Of a DNA stretch of 64,000 bases, positions 10,009 through 18,086 are shown piece after piece; positions within the stretch are counted from its first letter, which is position 1; every line of letters begins with the position of its first letter. This DNA comes from Caldicellulosiruptor kronotskyensis 2002 (GTDB lineage: Bacteria; Bacillota; Thermoanaerobacteria; Caldicellulosiruptorales; Caldicellulosiruptoraceae): contig NC_014720.1 in assembly GCF_000166775.1 (NCBI RefSeq), forward strand, positions 2,040,501-2,104,500. Reading direction: 5' to 3'. Below the pieces are notes generated by a model. That model was not told where the DNA came from. It ran no database searches and worked only from the letters and a program-made list of their open reading frames with translations. The translations under genes and the position numbers were made by a program.

Positions 10009-10509
10009 TTAAAAGATTTTCTTAATAAAGTTTATTATCAAAGACACTTTATTATTATAATTCGATTTTACTTCTTTTGCGACCCTTTGATTTTTTTCTT
10101 CAGCTGAAGGGACAGTGATATATACAACCTGAGAAAAGTCAGGATAAGTCATTGAATACTTCTGCTGTGCAATCTTTTCTATCTCTGAGAGAGTAAGCTT
10201 GCCATCTATCTCAAGCTTTAACTGTTTGTTCATATCAGTTTGTAATTTAAGCTCATTCTGAAGCTGAGCAAGTTTTGCCCTCTCATGAGTAATATTCACA
10301 TACCCGCACATAATAATTATTGACATGCTACAAAATATGCAAACAAACAATATCTTCCTAAAAAAATTTGTTTTTTCAATCCTCTTTTGTTTTAATATTT
10401 GCTTCCTTACATGATTTTTTCTGGCAATTTCTTGTTCAATCTCTTCTCTTGCAACCTGATAATTTTCCCAGTAATCCTCACTGTAAATTACCGAACCTGT
10501 TTTTGGCAT
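10009..10509 (-). CDS. ftsL: FtsL-like cell division protein
   Basis: Small bitopic septum protein, expected to join the FtsL-DivIC-DivIB complex that activates FtsW and the PBP. It has a basic cytoplasmic N-terminus, one membrane helix (about 48-72, rich in Ile, Phe, Cys) and an extracytoplasmic coiled-coil segment (ERAKLAQLQNELKLQTDMNKQ, in part). The frame is open to 10587 inside rsmH, but an ATG at 10509 is preceded by a strong AAGGGGG site and lies 22 bp after the rsmH stop, giving 166 residues. Sequence is poorly conserved in this family; the assignment rests on size, topology and position between rsmH and spoVD. Confidence 0.82.
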   Translation of the reverse strand: MPKTGSVIYSEDYWENYQVAREEIEQEIARKNHVRKQILKQKRIEKTNFFRKILFVCIFCSMSIIIMCGYVNITHERAKLAQLQNELKLQTDMNKQLKLEIDGKLTLSEIEKIAQQKYSMTYPDFSQVVYITVPSAEEKNQRVAKEVKSNYNNKVSLIINFIKKIF

Positions 10510-10531
10510 TTTAAAACCCCCTTTATATTTT

Positions 10532-11455
10532 TCAGACCTTTTCGGCAACTCTAAGTTTTGCACTGTGACTTCTTTTGTTACTCTCAATCTCTTCTTTAGA
10601 AGGGGTTATTGGCTTTTTTGTAATGATGTTAAGCTCTTTTTTCTTGCCACATCTACATACAGGAATATCTTTCGGGCAAATACACTCAAGAGAATGAAAT
10701 TTGAAAAATTCTTTTACTATTCTATCTTCAAGAGAATGAAAAGAAATTGCGCAAATTCTTCCCCCAGATTTTAAAAACCTCAAACTCTTTTCAAGCGCAA
10801 TCTTTATCTCCTCAAGCTCTCTGTTTACCTCTATTCTAATAGCTTGGAAAGTTCTCTGTGCGGGATGTGAACCATCTTTTGGCTTCGGTACTACAGAAGA
10901 AATCAATCTGCTCAGATCTGTTGTAGTTTCAATAGGTTTTTTACTCCTTCTTTCAACAATAGCTTTTGCAATCCTTCTTGCAAATCTCTCTTCACCGTAC
11001 TCTCTGATTATTCTCTCCAAATCTTCCTGGGAATAGTAATTAACAACATCATATGCTGTGAGCTTTGATGTTGTATCCATCCTCATATCCAAAAACGCTT
11101 CTTTATTGTATGAAAAACCTCTTTCCTGCTTGTCAAGCTGCAAAGAGGAAACTCCAAAATCGAAAAGTATTCCGTCTATCTTTTCAATTCCTAAACATTC
11201 CAGCACCTCATCCACTTTTGAAAATGAAGAATGCACAATCTTTACATTCTTGTATGCTTCTAATTTTCTTTTTCCAAGCTCAATGGCTTCCAAGTCCCTG
11301 TCAATGGCAATAAGAAAACCCTTATTTGAAATCTTTTCAAGAATTCTTTTTGAATGTCCACCAAGACCAAAAGTAGCATCAACATAAATTCCATCCGGAT
11401 TTGTAATCAAAAAAGATACAGACTCTTCAAGTAGTACTGGTATATGCTCAAACAT
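10532..11455 (-). CDS. rsmH: 16S rRNA m4C1402 methyltransferase RsmH (MraW)
   Basis: SAM-dependent enzyme that N4-methylates C1402 of 16S rRNA in the decoding centre. The start EHIPVLLEE, SAM loop DATFGLGGHS, LFDFGVSSLQLD, and HPAQRTFQAIRIEVN are all family hallmarks. The frame opens at a TTG at 11479, but the ATG at 11455 gives the family's usual MFEHIPVLL beginning (307 residues), with a GAGAGGAG site upstream at slightly long spacing. Second gene of the dcw operon after mraZ. Confidence 0.95.
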   Translation of the reverse strand: MFEHIPVLLEESVSFLITNPDGIYVDATFGLGGHSKRILEKISNKGFLIAIDRDLEAIELGKRKLEAYKNVKIVHSSFSKVDEVLECLGIEKIDGILFDFGVSSLQLDKQERGFSYNKEAFLDMRMDTTSKLTAYDVVNYYSQEDLERIIREYGEERFARRIAKAIVERRSKKPIETTTDLSRLISSVVPKPKDGSHPAQRTFQAIRIEVNRELEEIKIALEKSLRFLKSGGRICAISFHSLEDRIVKEFFKFHSLECICPKDIPVCRCGKKKELNIITKKPITPSKEEIESNKRSHSAKLRVAEKV

Positions 11456-11482
11456 CAGAATTTCATCTGCTCCTCTCAAAAC

Positions 11483-11914
11483 TTATATACCCAATTCTTC
11501 CATTTTTTGTGCTATCCTATCAACAGAAAGGTTCTCATTGGTCATTTCTTTTAGCCAGTTATCCTCGCTCCATATTTCAATTCTTGTCATTACTCCAATT
11601 ATAAATACCTCTTTTTGAATACCTGCATATTCTCTGAGGTTCTGGGGAATGAGGACTCTTCCCTGTTTGTCAACCTCGCACTCAGAGGCTCCCGCAAAGA
11701 AAAATCTTAAAAATGTTCGTGCTTCTTTGCTTGTAAGTGGAAGTTTTTTGAGCTTTTCCTCAAGTACAGCCCACTCTTTTAAAGAATAACCAAAAAGACA
11801 GTTGTCAAGTCCTTTTGTAAGTATGAATCTCTCACCAAGCTCTTCTCTGAATTTAGAAGGAAGAATTATTCTACCTTTACTATCCACCACATGTTTGTAT
11901 TCTCCTATTAACAT
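11483..11914 (-). CDS. mraZ: Transcriptional regulator MraZ
   Basis: DNA-binding regulator of the dcw operon; 143 residues made of two SpoVT/AbrB-like halves. The first half holds the [13 protein letters not shown] motif, the second half [16 protein letters not shown]; both are MraZ signatures. It is the first gene of the operon, and three direct repeats of its expected target lie immediately upstream (see 11919-11945), so autoregulation is likely. Confidence 0.96.
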   Translation of the reverse strand: MLIGEYKHVVDSKGRIILPSKFREELGERFILTKGLDNCLFGYSLKEWAVLEEKLKKLPLTSKEARTFLRFFFAGASECEVDKQGRVLIPQNLREYAGIQKEVFIIGVMTRIEIWSEDNWLKEMTNENLSVDRIAQKMEELGI

Positions 11915-11918
11915 TCAA

Positions 11919-11945
11919 CCACTTTACTCCACTTTGAACCACTTT
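11919..11945 (-). promoter_or_regulatory. MraZ operator: three AAAGTGG direct repeats
   Basis: Read on the minus strand, AAAGTGG occurs three times, at 11939-11945, 11929-11935 and 11919-11925, with exact 10-bp spacing. MraZ proteins of other bacteria bind direct repeats of a TGGG/GTGG-type core spaced by about one helical turn. The repeats lie between the promoter and the mraZ start, a position suited to repression. Confidence 0.8.
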
Positions 11946-11955
11946 ATAAAAATAT

Positions 11956-11985
11956 TCTATACCAACTTGAAAAATCCTTCAACAA
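11956..11985 (-). promoter_or_regulatory. Probable promoter of the dcw operon
   Basis: Minus-strand TTGTTG (11980-11985), an 18-bp spacer and TATAGA (11956-11961). It stands between the upstream terminator and the MraZ boxes, about 40 bp before mraZ. Confidence 0.55.
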
Positions 11986-11989
11986 ATGA

Positions 11990-12022
11990 AAAAAAAATAG
12001 GACAGATTTTTATCTGCCCTAT
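11990..12022 (-). terminator. Terminator after the Spo0E-like gene
   Basis: Inverted repeat 11997-12006/12013-12022 (one G-T wobble) followed on the minus strand by a run of T. It separates the lgt/Spo0E-like unit from the mraZ promoter. Confidence 0.8.
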
Positions 12023-12099
12023 TTTTTATATCTTAAAACTTTTCATCTTTTGTGTTTTGCCCCCCGCTATCAGGCTTTTTTTGACCAAAGCAAACTTTT

Positions 12100-12279
12100 C
12101 TACACATTCCCTTCCTTTTTGATTAGTTTTTTGATCACCATTTCATTTCTCTCCTTGTAATAATCCAAAATAAGCTTGTCCAGCTCTGTACTGACATGAT
12201 ATATCGATTCATAATCAGCATTGTTGTTAATCAGTTCATCCAACTTCTCTCTTAGTTTCATTATTTTTTCTGTTATCAT
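12100..12279 (-). CDS. Spo0E-like aspartyl-phosphate phosphatase, 59 residues
   Basis: Very small gene found by reading the lgt-mraZ gap. The 59 residues form a charged helical hairpin with the segment STELDKLILDYYKE, close to the SQELDxLI signature of the Spo0E family. These proteins dephosphorylate the response regulator Spo0A, or related signals, and so restrain sporulation or other Spo0A-controlled states. The ATG at 12279 follows a GGTGGGAA site; the stop is TAG at 12100. It follows lgt on the same strand and is closed by its own terminator. Function in this organism is inferred from the motif only. Confidence 0.75.
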   Translation of the reverse strand: MITEKIMKLREKLDELINNNADYESIYHVSTELDKLILDYYKERNEMVIKKLIKKEGNV

Positions 12280-12376
12280 ATTCCCACCATCTTACAAAGA
12301 TTGTATTTTAATTATAAACCCAAACGCGTATTTTGTCAACAAAAATACTCTAAAAATACATTGTACTATTTTTTTG

Positions 12377-13180
12377 CTATATTTTGTCGAAAAATGACCT
12401 GCTGTTCGATACCACAATCGCACTTCCTACAACAATACACAAAACTGCAACAATTTGAGAAACTCTAAAATTTCCTATCATTAAACTGTCTGACCTTAAG
12501 GCTTCTATAAAGAATCTGCCGAGAGAGTAAAGTATAAAGTAATACCCTAAAATATCCCCCTCTTTCTTTTTATACTTTCTTAAGAATATCAAAAGTAAGA
12601 AGACAAGAAAATCCCATAGAGATTCATACAAAAATGTTGGATGAACCTCTATTCTTTTTCCCGCCTCTCTGCTATAAATCTGCATACGCCACGGAAGATT
12701 TGTTTCATACCCGTAAGCTTCCCTGTTTGCAAAGTTACCCCATCTTCCTATTGCCTGTCCTAATATCAGACCGTGAACACCCACATCACATATTTTGAAA
12801 AAATTTATTTTTTTTATCTTGCAATAAATGTATGTGATAAAAATTGCACCTATCAGAGCTCCATATATCGCAATTCCACCCTGGCGAATGGCAAATATAC
12901 TTAAAATATCTCCTTTGAACTCTTTAAAATTAAAAATCACATAATAAGCCCTTGCAAAGATTATTGCAACAGGCGTTGCAATTATTGCAATGTCAAGTAA
13001 AATCTCTGGATTTATATCTTCTTTTTTGGCAAAATATGTGCTTACAAGAAAACCACATAAAAAACCAATTGCAATTATAATCCCGTACCATCTAACCTCA
13101 AGTCCAAAAATCTTAAATGCTATAGGACTGAAGTCAAACCTCAAACCAAGTCCTGGAAAGACTATGCTATCATCTATCAT
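12377..13180 (-). CDS. lgt: Prolipoprotein diacylglyceryl transferase Lgt
   Basis: Membrane enzyme that transfers diacylglycerol from phosphatidylglycerol to the lipobox cysteine of prolipoproteins. The 267 residues contain about seven hydrophobic segments and the Lgt signature GQAIGRWGNFANREAYG, near 138-154, which includes the phosphatidylglycerol-binding Arg, plus RWYGIIIAIGF near the N-terminus. It lies 28 bp after the M16 peptidase gene on the same strand. Confidence 0.95.
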   Translation of the reverse strand: MIDDSIVFPGLGLRFDFSPIAFKIFGLEVRWYGIIIAIGFLCGFLVSTYFAKKEDINPEILLDIAIIATPVAIIFARAYYVIFNFKEFKGDILSIFAIRQGGIAIYGALIGAIFITYIYCKIKKINFFKICDVGVHGLILGQAIGRWGNFANREAYGYETNLPWRMQIYSREAGKRIEVHPTFLYESLWDFLVFLLLIFLRKYKKKEGDILGYYFILYSLGRFFIEALRSDSLMIGNFRVSQIVAVLCIVVGSAIVVSNSRSFFDKI

Positions 13181-13208
13181 TTTCCTTTACTCCATACTTT
13201 TATTTTTT

Positions 13209-14489
13209 TCAACCTGCAGGCCATACAATTGATATACAGCTCAAGCTCTCATCAAAAAATTCTTTGAACCTTTTTTCGCACATTTCAAATGATACAGAAG
13301 TGATTTCCTTAACATATTCAAAAATATTGACTCCTTTGAAATAGCTGTATATAAACTCAACAGAGAGTTTTTCAGGATTGTCAAACTTTCTCAAGTGGCT
13401 TCCCAGCACAACCTTTTTTGCCCTCTCAAACTCTTTCCTATCAATTCCTTTTTTCTTGACATCCTCAATGTGCTCAATTATTCTTCTGTAAACCTCTTCA
13501 GGATCTTTGCTCTCTCCACCAATCATAAAGAATGAATATTCAGGCTCACAGTTGTACTCAAACCCAAAGTTCTGGTTGATAAGCCCTTCTTTATAAAGCT
13601 TTTCATAAAAATCTGTGGATTTCCCAAATAGCATCTCAGCCACTATCTGTGTTTGGATATCCTTCATTATCATCTCATATGGCGGAAGGTCATTTTGATT
13701 GTCTTTAAAGCCTATATAGAAGATTGGCACTGCCACCGAAAGCCTTGCCTCTATCTTTTTTTGATTTACTTCTTCGGGCTCATCAGGATAAATCCTTTCT
13801 ATCAGGCTTTGATATTCTTTTGTCTTTTCCATCCTTTCAATTGTATCAAAAATTTTTTTAGGGTCTACATCACCGCATACAACAATTATCATATTGCTTG
13901 GATGATAGAATGTATTATAACACAAATACAAATCCTCTTTTGTAATTTTTTGAATACTTTCTAAGGTTCCTGCAATGTCAATTTTCACAGGATTGTTTAC
14001 ATAAAGTGCATTCAAGAGATTAAAATAAACCCTCCAGTTTGGATTATCCTGGTACATTCTTATCTCCTGTCCAATTATTCCTTTTTCTTTCTCGACATTT
14101 TGATCAGTAAAATATGGATTTTGAACAAAATCTAAGAGAATCTCAAAATTTTCATAAAAGTTTTGAGTGGATATAAAATAGTAGACTGTTTCTTTGAATG
14201 AAGTAAATGCATTTGCCATTGCACCAAACTTTGCAAATCTGTCAAACACATTTCCTTCTTCTTCCTCAAACAATTTGTGTTCCAAAAAATGTGCAATGCC
14301 ATCTGGAACCTCAACAACCTCTTTTGTTTTTGGATGAACAAACTTGCTATCAACAGAACCGTATTTTGTTGCAAACCCCGCAAATGCCTTGCTGAAGTTT
14401 TTCTTTTTTATGACAAAAGCTTTCAGTCCATTTGAATATGAATTTATATAAATCTCTTCATTGAGAGCATCATCATAAATCCTTTCCAT
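13209..14489 (-). CDS. M16 family zinc metallopeptidase, YmfH-like (catalytic member)
   Basis: Cytoplasmic pitrilysin-family peptidase. The inverted zinc motif HFLEH lies at about residues 67-71, with the downstream Glu helix (FTSFKETVYY), so this subunit should be catalytically competent. Both M16 domains are present in 426 residues. The frame opens at 14501, but an AGAGGTG site lies 9 nt before the ATG at 14489. It overlaps the end of the next M16 gene, which lacks the motif; paired active/inactive M16 proteins of this kind (YmfH/YmfF in Bacillus) form heterodimers. Substrate is unknown. Confidence 0.88.
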   Translation of the reverse strand: MERIYDDALNEEIYINSYSNGLKAFVIKKKNFSKAFAGFATKYGSVDSKFVHPKTKEVVEVPDGIAHFLEHKLFEEEEGNVFDRFAKFGAMANAFTSFKETVYYFISTQNFYENFEILLDFVQNPYFTDQNVEKEKGIIGQEIRMYQDNPNWRVYFNLLNALYVNNPVKIDIAGTLESIQKITKEDLYLCYNTFYHPSNMIIVVCGDVDPKKIFDTIERMEKTKEYQSLIERIYPDEPEEVNQKKIEARLSVAVPIFYIGFKDNQNDLPPYEMIMKDIQTQIVAEMLFGKSTDFYEKLYKEGLINQNFGFEYNCEPEYSFFMIGGESKDPEEVYRRIIEHIEDVKKKGIDRKEFERAKKVVLGSHLRKFDNPEKLSVEFIYSYFKGVNIFEYVKEITSVSFEMCEKRFKEFFDESLSCISIVWPAG

Positions 14490-15747
14490 CTTTAGCAACA
14501 CCTCTGTTTTTCAAAAAATATACAGTATCAAGCTCAAACCTGTTCGCTATCCTTTTTATATCCTCTATATTCACATTTCTGAGGTTTTCAAAGACTTCCA
14601 TGGGTTCTATTATTTGTCCAACTAATGCCTGATTTAAATAAAAACTCAGAAGATCTCTTGGACTGTCATATATAGCCATCAGGGCTGTTTTATAATAGTT
14701 TATTGCACTTTCATATTCGATATCATCAATATTCCCATTTTTGATATCCTCTATCTGCTGCAAAATCAGATTTAAAGCCTTTTCATAGTTTTTAATCTCA
14801 ATTCCAGAGCTAATAATCATTACAGATTTGAACCTGTCAATCCTTGAAAATACGTAGTAGCACAAAGAAGCTTTTTCTCTAACATTTTCAAAAAGTTTTG
14901 ATTTTGGAGATGCTCCTAAAATTCCGTTGAGCATCAAAAGTTTGTAATAATCCTCAGATGTCACATCCACATTTGTTCTTATCCCAAGGGCAATTTTGCC
15001 TTGATTTACTTCCATTTCTTCTGTTACATATCTTGTGTTTTCAAATGGAATGTTTACAAAAAAATCATTGTGTATACTCTCTCTCTTTTCCTCTCCAAAA
15101 ATCTCTAATGCTTTTGAAGTTGCCCATTCTTCATCATAGTCACCATAGACAAACACGTACATAGGCTTTTTGGTAATAACCTCTTGGTATTGTGAAAAGA
15201 GCTTTTCTTTTGTGATGGTTTGCAAATCATCAACATTTCCTTTTTCATAAAGAGCATAATTTTGCCCCTCAAACATAATCTCTATACATCTGTCAATTGC
15301 ATATTGAACCTTGTCGTTTATCCTGCTTTCAATCTCCTGTTTTAGATTGTTCTTCTCTTGCAATATAGCTTCTTCTTCAAATCCACCGCCATATTTTATT
15401 GGACCATATATGATGTCATACAAAAACTGTAGCGCTTTTGTATAAAGGTTTTCTCCTGCAAATCTATCATTTAAAAAGCTTATTGCAAATGAAATTGCCT
15501 GTAGGTCACCCTTTTTATCCACATCAATGCTCAAAGATGCACCATACATATTGTCCAAAAATCTATTTATTTCTTTCATATCTTTGTACTTGTTGTTCCC
15601 TCTTATTAAAACCATTGGAAACAGGGCATTCAAAGTATTTTTTTCTCTTTCAAGCCTGTCTATAAAGGTAACTGCTATTCTATTTATCTTGAACCTGTCA
15701 TCACAAAATGCCATGTAAAAGTTGTTGTTTTTTCCTTTCTTTTGCAT
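14473..15747 (-). CDS. M16 family peptidase-like protein, YmfF-like (no zinc motif)
   Basis: Two-domain M16 protein of 424 residues lacking HxxEH; the equivalent segment reads NRFLDNMYGASLSID. It is therefore predicted to be the structural partner of the active peptidase encoded immediately downstream, with which it overlaps by about 17 bp. The C-terminal domain includes the LMLNGILGASPKSKLFENVREK segment, in part, typical of M16 proteins. An ATG at 15747 follows GAGGAGATGGGAAG. The heterodimer idea comes from family knowledge. Confidence 0.85.
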   Translation of the reverse strand: MQKKGKNNNFYMAFCDDRFKINRIAVTFIDRLEREKNTLNALFPMVLIRGNNKYKDMKEINRFLDNMYGASLSIDVDKKGDLQAISFAISFLNDRFAGENLYTKALQFLYDIIYGPIKYGGGFEEEAILQEKNNLKQEIESRINDKVQYAIDRCIEIMFEGQNYALYEKGNVDDLQTITKEKLFSQYQEVITKKPMYVFVYGDYDEEWATSKALEIFGEEKRESIHNDFFVNIPFENTRYVTEEMEVNQGKIALGIRTNVDVTSEDYYKLLMLNGILGASPKSKLFENVREKASLCYYVFSRIDRFKSVMIISSGIEIKNYEKALNLILQQIEDIKNGNIDDIEYESAINYYKTALMAIYDSPRDLLSFYLNQALVGQIIEPMEVFENLRNVNIEDIKRIANRFELDTVYFLKNRGVAKDGKDL

Positions 15748-15841
15748 CTTCCCATCTCCTCAAATGTCTGCTTGTTAAAAGCTTCTTTTCTTAATTTTAT
15801 TTTACCCTTTTTTTGCAAATCCATCAACAAATTTGCCATCT

Positions 15842-16243
15842 TCATAGTTCAGAAGATATTATCTCTTCAAATTTTAAAAGTAACTTCCTAAATAGTTCTA
15901 TATACTCATATTTAATGTTGTTATAAATCTCACAAGCCATTTTTTGGTTATATAAATGTGAAGTCATATTTCTATCTGAAAGCATTTTAAGCCACTTGTC
16001 ACCCTCTTCTATAATGCCATTTTGATATGCGTACTTTATAACGGTCCGAGGATTGTTAATCTCCAAACCAGTATACTTCAAATATTCCCTCATGAGCTTC
16101 CATGAAAGTTCAAAGACAAATTCAAATCTCTGGATTGCCCCGTCCATAATAATATCCTTGTCCGGCTGTATACTCATACCTTCTTCTAATCTTTTTAAAG
16201 CACTCTTAAAATCTTCAAATTTCTCTACTATTCTCTCTTTCAT
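15842..16243 (-). CDS. HEPT-domain protein (HI0074/HepT-like), nucleotidyltransferase partner
   Basis: Helical 133-residue protein of the 'nucleotidyltransferase substrate binding' (HI0074) group. RNMTSHLY at 91-98 fits the RX4HXY motif of HEPT ribonuclease toxins exactly (Arg91, His96, Tyr98). In characterised HepT-MntA pairs the MNT enzyme adds AMP to the tyrosine of this motif and silences the RNase. The gene overlaps the upstream MNT gene by 29 bp, a typical toxin-antitoxin arrangement. Toxicity is inferred; HI0074 itself was described only as a binding partner. Confidence 0.8.
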   Translation of the reverse strand: MKERIVEKFEDFKSALKRLEEGMSIQPDKDIIMDGAIQRFEFVFELSWKLMREYLKYTGLEINNPRTVIKYAYQNGIIEEGDKWLKMLSDRNMTSHLYNQKMACEIYNNIKYEYIELFRKLLLKFEEIISSEL

Positions 16244-16556
16244 ATATAATTACTCCTTCTTTTATGATACTTTCTTTGAGACTTTCTTTTGTAATGCTAT
16301 TGAACGCAACAACATCAAACAGCAATATTGTATTAACTTCTTCTAATTCATCCTGGATTTTATAAATTGGATTTTCGCTCTCTTCTTCAAGCCAAATACA
16401 TATATCTATATCAGAACCTCTTCTATAGTCTCCTCTTGCTCTTGAACCAAAGATACAAGCTTTTTTAACTTGCTTGTATTTCTTAAAAATTTCGATAATC
16501 TTATTTAAGATATCTTCCTCTATTCCAAACTTTTTGGTTTCCACTTTCACTCTCAC
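16215..16556 (-). CDS. MNT-domain minimal nucleotidyltransferase (MntA-like)
   Basis: A 113-residue nucleotidyltransferase. The motif GSX10DXD is exact: Gly37-Ser38, then ten residues, then Asp49-Ile-Asp51; a third candidate catalytic Asp lies in LLFDVVAF. This is the antitoxin-type partner of the HEPT protein encoded just downstream, expected to AMPylate it. The pair sits between gatB and the M16 genes, unrelated in function to either, which suggests an inserted module. Confidence 0.85.
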   Translation of the reverse strand: MRVKVETKKFGIEEDILNKIIEIFKKYKQVKKACIFGSRARGDYRRGSDIDICIWLEEESENPIYKIQDELEEVNTILLFDVVAFNSITKESLKESIIKEGVIIYERENSREI

Positions 16557-16575
16557 CTTTTTAAAAAATTTAAAA

Positions 16576-16610
16576 AAGAGGGAGCTTAAATTTTCTCAAG
16601 CTCCTCTCTT
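16576..16610 (-). terminator. Terminator at the end of gatCAB
   Basis: Stem formed by AAGCTCC and its complement (16576-16587/16598-16610), followed on the minus strand by TTTTTTAAATTTTTT. The stem overlaps the last codons of gatB, and the MNT gene starts just beyond. Confidence 0.7.
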
Positions 16611-18028
16611 AAAATCTCATTTACAAGCTGTGGATTGGCCTTGCCTTTTGTTATCTTCATAACCTGCCCAACCAAAAAGCCAAACGCCTTGTCTTTGCCA
16701 TTCTTGTAATCCTCTACTGATTTTGGATTGTTTGCTATTGCCTGTTTTACAGCTTCCAAAATTACGTTTCTGTCTGTTATCTGAACAAGTCCTTTTTCTT
16801 TTACAATAACTTCAGGATCTTTTCCCGTTTCGAACATCTCTTCAAAGACTTGTTTTGCAATAGTGTTGGAAATTGTCTTGTTATCAACAAGGTTAATAAG
16901 GCTTGCAAGCTGATTTGGCTTAATCTTTATATTGTTAATTTCCTCAGGTTCTAATCCTTTGTCATTTAAAATCCTCATAATTTCTCCCATCATCCAGTTG
17001 CTTGCAGCCTTTATGTTTTGCGTATATTTTATGCACTCTTCAAAATAGTTAGCTATAGCCTTTGATGAAGTCAGAACCCCAGCATCATATTCTGGAAGCC
17101 CATACTCTTTTATATACCTTTCCTTTTTCTGGTCAGGAAGTTCAGGAATCCTCTTTCTAATCTCTTCAATCCATTCTTCATCTACAATTATAGGTGGTAG
17201 GTCAGGTTCTGGAAAATATCTATAGTCATGCGCTTCTTCTTTTGACCTCATGGATAAACTTATACCTTTCGCATCATCCCAGCGCCTTGTCTCCTGAACA
17301 ACAACACCACCGCTTTCCAAAACCTCTATTTGCCTTTTTGCCTCATATTCTATTGCTCTCACAACAGACCTGAAAGAGTTTAAGTTTTTCATTTCTGTTC
17401 TTGTACCGAATTCTTTTGAACCTTTTGGACGCACAGATAGGTTCACATCCACTCTGAGAGAACCTTCCTGCATCTTGCAGTCAGAAACCTCTGTGTATTG
17501 CAAAATTGCTTTTAGCTTTTCAAGAAAAATTCGTGTCTCCTCACTTGAACGTAAATCCGGCTCTGTAACAATCTCAATCAAAGGAACACCGCACCTGTTA
17601 AAATCAACAAGACTCCCTTCTTCCCACTGGTCATGAAGAAGCTTTCCGGCATCCTCTTCTATGTGAATCCTCTTTATTCCTATTCTCTTCTTCTGCCCAT
17701 TTACCTCAATGTCTATATAACCATTGTAACAGAGTGGCAAGTCATACTGTGAAATCTGGTAAGCCTTTGGAAGGTCAGGATAAAAATAATTTTTTCTGTC
17801 TTGCTTACTATATCTTGCTATCTGGCAGTTTGTTGCAAGACCTGCCATTATGGCATATTCAACCGCCTTTTTGTTCAAAACTGGCAAGACTCCTGGCATA
17901 CCAGTGCAAATAGGACAGCAGTGGGTATTTGGCTCACCGCCAAACTCTGTTGTGCAGCTGCAAAATATTTTGGACTTTGTCGCAAGCTCAGCATGAACCT
18001 CTAACCCTATTACAACTTCATATTCCAT
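16586..18028 (-). CDS. gatB: Asp-tRNA(Asn)/Glu-tRNA(Gln) amidotransferase subunit B
   Basis: Kinase and tRNA-binding subunit of the GatCAB amidotransferase, which converts misacylated Glu-tRNA(Gln) and/or Asp-tRNA(Asn) to the amides. The 480 residues begin [12 protein letters not shown], contain the zinc ligands CSC and CCPIC near 22-41, the [15 protein letters not shown] loop, and the C-terminal YqeY-like tail. No separate glutamine or asparagine tRNA synthetase is visible here, so which tRNA is used cannot be told. Third gene of gatC-gatA-gatB. Confidence 0.96.
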   Translation of the reverse strand: MEYEVVIGLEVHAELATKSKIFCSCTTEFGGEPNTHCCPICTGMPGVLPVLNKKAVEYAIMAGLATNCQIARYSKQDRKNYFYPDLPKAYQISQYDLPLCYNGYIDIEVNGQKKRIGIKRIHIEEDAGKLLHDQWEEGSLVDFNRCGVPLIEIVTEPDLRSSEETRIFLEKLKAILQYTEVSDCKMQEGSLRVDVNLSVRPKGSKEFGTRTEMKNLNSFRSVVRAIEYEAKRQIEVLESGGVVVQETRRWDDAKGISLSMRSKEEAHDYRYFPEPDLPPIIVDEEWIEEIRKRIPELPDQKKERYIKEYGLPEYDAGVLTSSKAIANYFEECIKYTQNIKAASNWMMGEIMRILNDKGLEPEEINNIKIKPNQLASLINLVDNKTISNTIAKQVFEEMFETGKDPEVIVKEKGLVQITDRNVILEAVKQAIANNPKSVEDYKNGKDKAFGFLVGQVMKITKGKANPQLVNEILREELEKI

Positions 18029-18086
18029 CTTCTTTTTTCACCTCTTGTTTAAAATAATGGTTTTGTTCAATCTATAGGGTCCTGTA

